Of a DNA stretch of 24,625 nt, positions 22,801 to 24,625 are shown piece after piece. Source of the stretch: Didymodactylos carnosus (Eukaryota > Rotifera > Eurotatoria > Philodinida > Philodinidae); NCBI GenBank assembly GCA_905250885.1, contig CAJNOQ010002389.1, positions 1-24,625 on the forward strand. Direction: 5' to 3'. Both the position numbers and the translations under genes were made by a program. The notes under the pieces were generated by a model that had not been told where the DNA came from, searched no databases, and was given only the letters and a program-made list of their open reading frames with translations. Numbering within the stretch: the stretch's first letter is position 1; each line of letters opens with the position of its first letter.

Positions 22801-24188
22801 AATTAAAAGAAATTTTGGCCGTAATTCTCAATTTTCTCAATCAGAATTCAACTTTTTAAACAATAAAAATATCATATTCGGAATCAGGATCAAAAACTGA
22901 GTCAACTAATCTGTATTTCTGTCCTATCTGGCTAGTTCACTTTTTTGCGAATTTTCACGTTGAAAAAAAATTACCGAGATTTTCACCCAAAACTGAAAAT
23001 AAGCTAAAAACTTCGAAATACAGATTAGTTAACTCAGTTTTTGATCCTGATTCGAAATATGATATTTTTATTGTTTAAAAGGTGAGTTCTAATTGAGAAA
23101 ATGGAAATTTCAGCCAGAATCCCAACTTTTTTGTCTCTGATTTAGAAAAAATGAATTTTCCCAGCAATGAAGCAAAATTTTAAAAAAAGCGAGTCATACC
23201 CCTAACACGAAAATCTAGATAGGCTTACAAAATCCCTTGTCCGCGCTTTAGACAGTGTGTTTGGAACGTCTACGTTGAACAAGCTGTTAACTTTCAATTT
23301 GATCCAACACCATTTTTCTATTCAGTTTTCAATGCTGAATAAGAAAAAAATCTTTTGAAATTTGTATAGTTGTTTGAAACTCAGATATTGAGTTTTTTTC
23401 TTCTAGGTTTCTAAACAAAATTCTAAGAATATATTTGGAAAAGTGACACACGAAGACCTATAATTACGTGTTTTTCTTCGTTTTTGGACTTTTTATCAAA
23501 AGGAAACTATAGCGTAGAATCGATATGGTCCGATAATTTTTCACAATACTATAAATTTGATAAAACATAAGTAATTGTACATCATAAAGTGTGATGAATT
23601 AACACCTCTCTATAAAATCAGAAGAGCACACGTCGATTGCCTCATTTATGTTGAAAAAATGTCAATCTGTACAAAATGATAAACTATTATTCACACTCTA
23701 CCACCAGAATGAAATTAGTAATTAGTAAAAAATGAGAAATCTTTCATTTTAACTACTAGTAGAGCTAAATAAAATTTCTTTCTATACAAGGTGTTATTTG
23801 AATATAGTACGAGTTAATTTTAAAAATAAGATTTACTATTATCTGCCATAGAAAATAGGGCATCTGACATTAAATGTGACTTAAATTGTTCAAACGTACC
23901 ACTACTTACTACAATAGATAATATTAATGTTTTAACACGTTCACCAATTTCACTAGAAATATCCGATCCGAAATGATACAATGTACTTAGAAAACGTCTT
24001 AATTTATTTAATTGTCTTGTTTCTAAGCGTGGTGATGTTGAACGCGTTAATTGTGGCGTAGGTAATAGTGAGCCTTTTGTTGTACCATTTGATAATAGAA
24101 TGGCCGGTGTAACGATTGTTGTCATATTTACTGTTGAAGGAGATGTAGTAAATTTATCTAACGTACAATTTGGAGAATCAGCAGGCAT
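19858..24188 (-). CDS. RUNX1T1: MTG/ETO/Nervy family transcriptional corepressor, nine exons
   Basis: Exons on the minus strand: 24188-23910, 21943-21854, 21797-21628, 21569-21352, 21285-21209, 21150-21045, 20981-20910, 20809-20619 and 20343-19858. They total 1689 nt, or 562 residues; all phases agree. NHR1/TAFH spans residues 58 to about 155 ([32 protein letters not shown]). NHR2, the oligomerisation helix, is at about 270-320 ([18 protein letters not shown]). NHR3 is at about 325-375 ([17 protein letters not shown]). A MYND zinc finger lies at 403-439 (C403, C406, C414, C417, C423, C427, H435, C439) and is followed by a Thr/Ser-rich tail. Known members are nuclear scaffolds that bring NCoR/SMRT, SIN3 and histone deacetylases to DNA-bound factors. 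The Pro-rich linker between NHR2 and NHR3 seen in vertebrates is missing, hence 562 residues. The ATG at 24188 fits the MPADSP start, but the frame stays open to an AG at 24202, so an upstream coding exon outside the window is possible. The symbol is the vertebrate family name; nvy is the fly one. Confidence 0.92.
22198..23548. mobile_element. Large (1.35 kb) foldback element in MTG intron 1
   Basis: Three successive blocks pair in inverted order: about 22198-22330 with 23417-23548 (GTGAAAAATTATCGG, ACACGTAATTATA), about 22703-22797 with 23292-23385 (ACTATACAAATTTCAAAAGA), and about 22815-22921 with 23015-23125 (ATCAGGATCAAAAACTGAGT). The loop is about 95 bp. The left arm also holds about 370 bp, and the right arm about 160 bp, without partners. 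No transposase frame is present; the frame 22284-22472 follows the left arm. I could not settle a target duplication. Confidence 0.85.
23820..23909 (-). other. In-frame read-through extension of MTG exon 1 encoding an NHR1-like half and a stop
   Basis: Directly after the exon 1 donor (GTAAGT at 23909-23904) the reading frame continues for 29 codons before TAA. Residues after SIV read [19 protein letters not shown] and so on. Aligned without gaps to the exon 2 segment ([19 protein letters not shown]), they keep the E-x-F and final F positions, and the match to the vertebrate NHR1 pattern (from memory) is slightly better. This is either an alternative 3' end giving an NHR1-only protein of 122 residues or a decayed duplicate of exon 2. 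Confidence 0.5.
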
Positions 24189-24202
24189 ACGAAGAATCAA
24201 TC

Positions 24203-24625
24203 TGAAATAAAAATTATAATAGAATTATTTTAAAAAGAACTATATATGAGAGAAACGTAACTTTCTAGTACAATCACTTGTTTAGATATGTTTCTGTAAT
24301 AATTCAGGTTACAAGAGGCTCGCTTGAACAAATTTTTTCCTGGGCTTTGCCTAGTACTTTGCCCACTTCCACAAAAATTTTCTACTCGATACGTCCTTTC
24401 GTTGCAAAGTTATGGGACTCGAAAGTTGAAAAAATTTAATTTTCTGATGACTCATCATCTGAAAACTGAGTTTTTGATTATATAAAAAGATATAAAAAGA
24501 AAAGGAAAGCAGCGCCGCATCCTGTAGAGAATTGAATTGTGAATCTAACCATATGATTAGTGTTCAACTTTGTTTACTTTTTTTTGTTGTTCTTTAGATA
24601 TAATCATTTTACAAGCATCTTTTCC
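24203..24625. other. Upstream intron or 5' flank of the MTG gene at the window edge
   Basis: A TTTCAG acceptor (24207-24202, minus strand) precedes exon 1, so this stretch should be intron with at least one further exon beyond the window. I see no coding exon in it. A near-perfect 26-bp dyad around TGATGACTCATCA lies at 24440-24465. Confidence 0.45.

Overview
The window is nuclear DNA from a small-genome animal. It is AT-rich, its genes are split by GT-AG introns (many of them 50-100 bp), and two genes belong to animal chromatin-regulator families. Lineage cannot be fixed from the sequence. A rotifer or another small spiralian would fit, but that is inference.

Three protein-coding genes can be built exon by exon. 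In each, the splice phases agree at every junction and the total length is a multiple of three. (1) On the + strand, 3723-12137, nine exons encode a 732-residue Polycomb-group RING finger (PCGF/Psc/BMI1) protein. It has an N-terminal C3HC4 RING, a RAWUL ubiquitin-like domain and a long basic Ser/Thr-rich tail ending in a PLDLS CtBP-type motif. (2) On the - strand, 17155-14391, three exons encode a 379-residue membrane-bound O-acyltransferase of the wax-synthase type. (3) On the - strand, 24188-19858, nine exons encode a 562-residue MTG/ETO/Nervy (RUNX1T1 family) corepressor with NHR1/TAFH, NHR2, NHR3 and a C-terminal MYND finger. Genes 1 and 2 converge; genes 2 and 3 are in tandem.

Long introns and intergenic gaps hold many inverted-repeat (foldback or MITE-like) elements without transposase genes. 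They lie at 4947-5403, about 9404-10001, 12913-14050, 14855-15452, 15473-15885, 18002-18302 and about 22198-23548. Some have target duplications: TA at 15473-15885 and 4947-5403, and 8-11 bp at 9404-10001. Five of the seven are inside introns, so their arms would be transcribed as hairpins in pre-mRNA. The first 3.7 kb holds no gene I can support, only a 60-bp perfectly alternating pyrimidine-purine tract.

Two observations deserve most attention. First, read-through past the first donor of the MTG gene encodes a second, diverged version of the NHR1 C-terminal half that aligns without gaps to the one encoded by the next exon and then stops. Second, intron 1 of the PCGF gene contains a well-formed, phase-preserving 60-nt cassette exon candidate that would split the RING finger. 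Genes 1 and 3 are both transcriptional corepressors; nothing in the sequence shows that the three genes act together.
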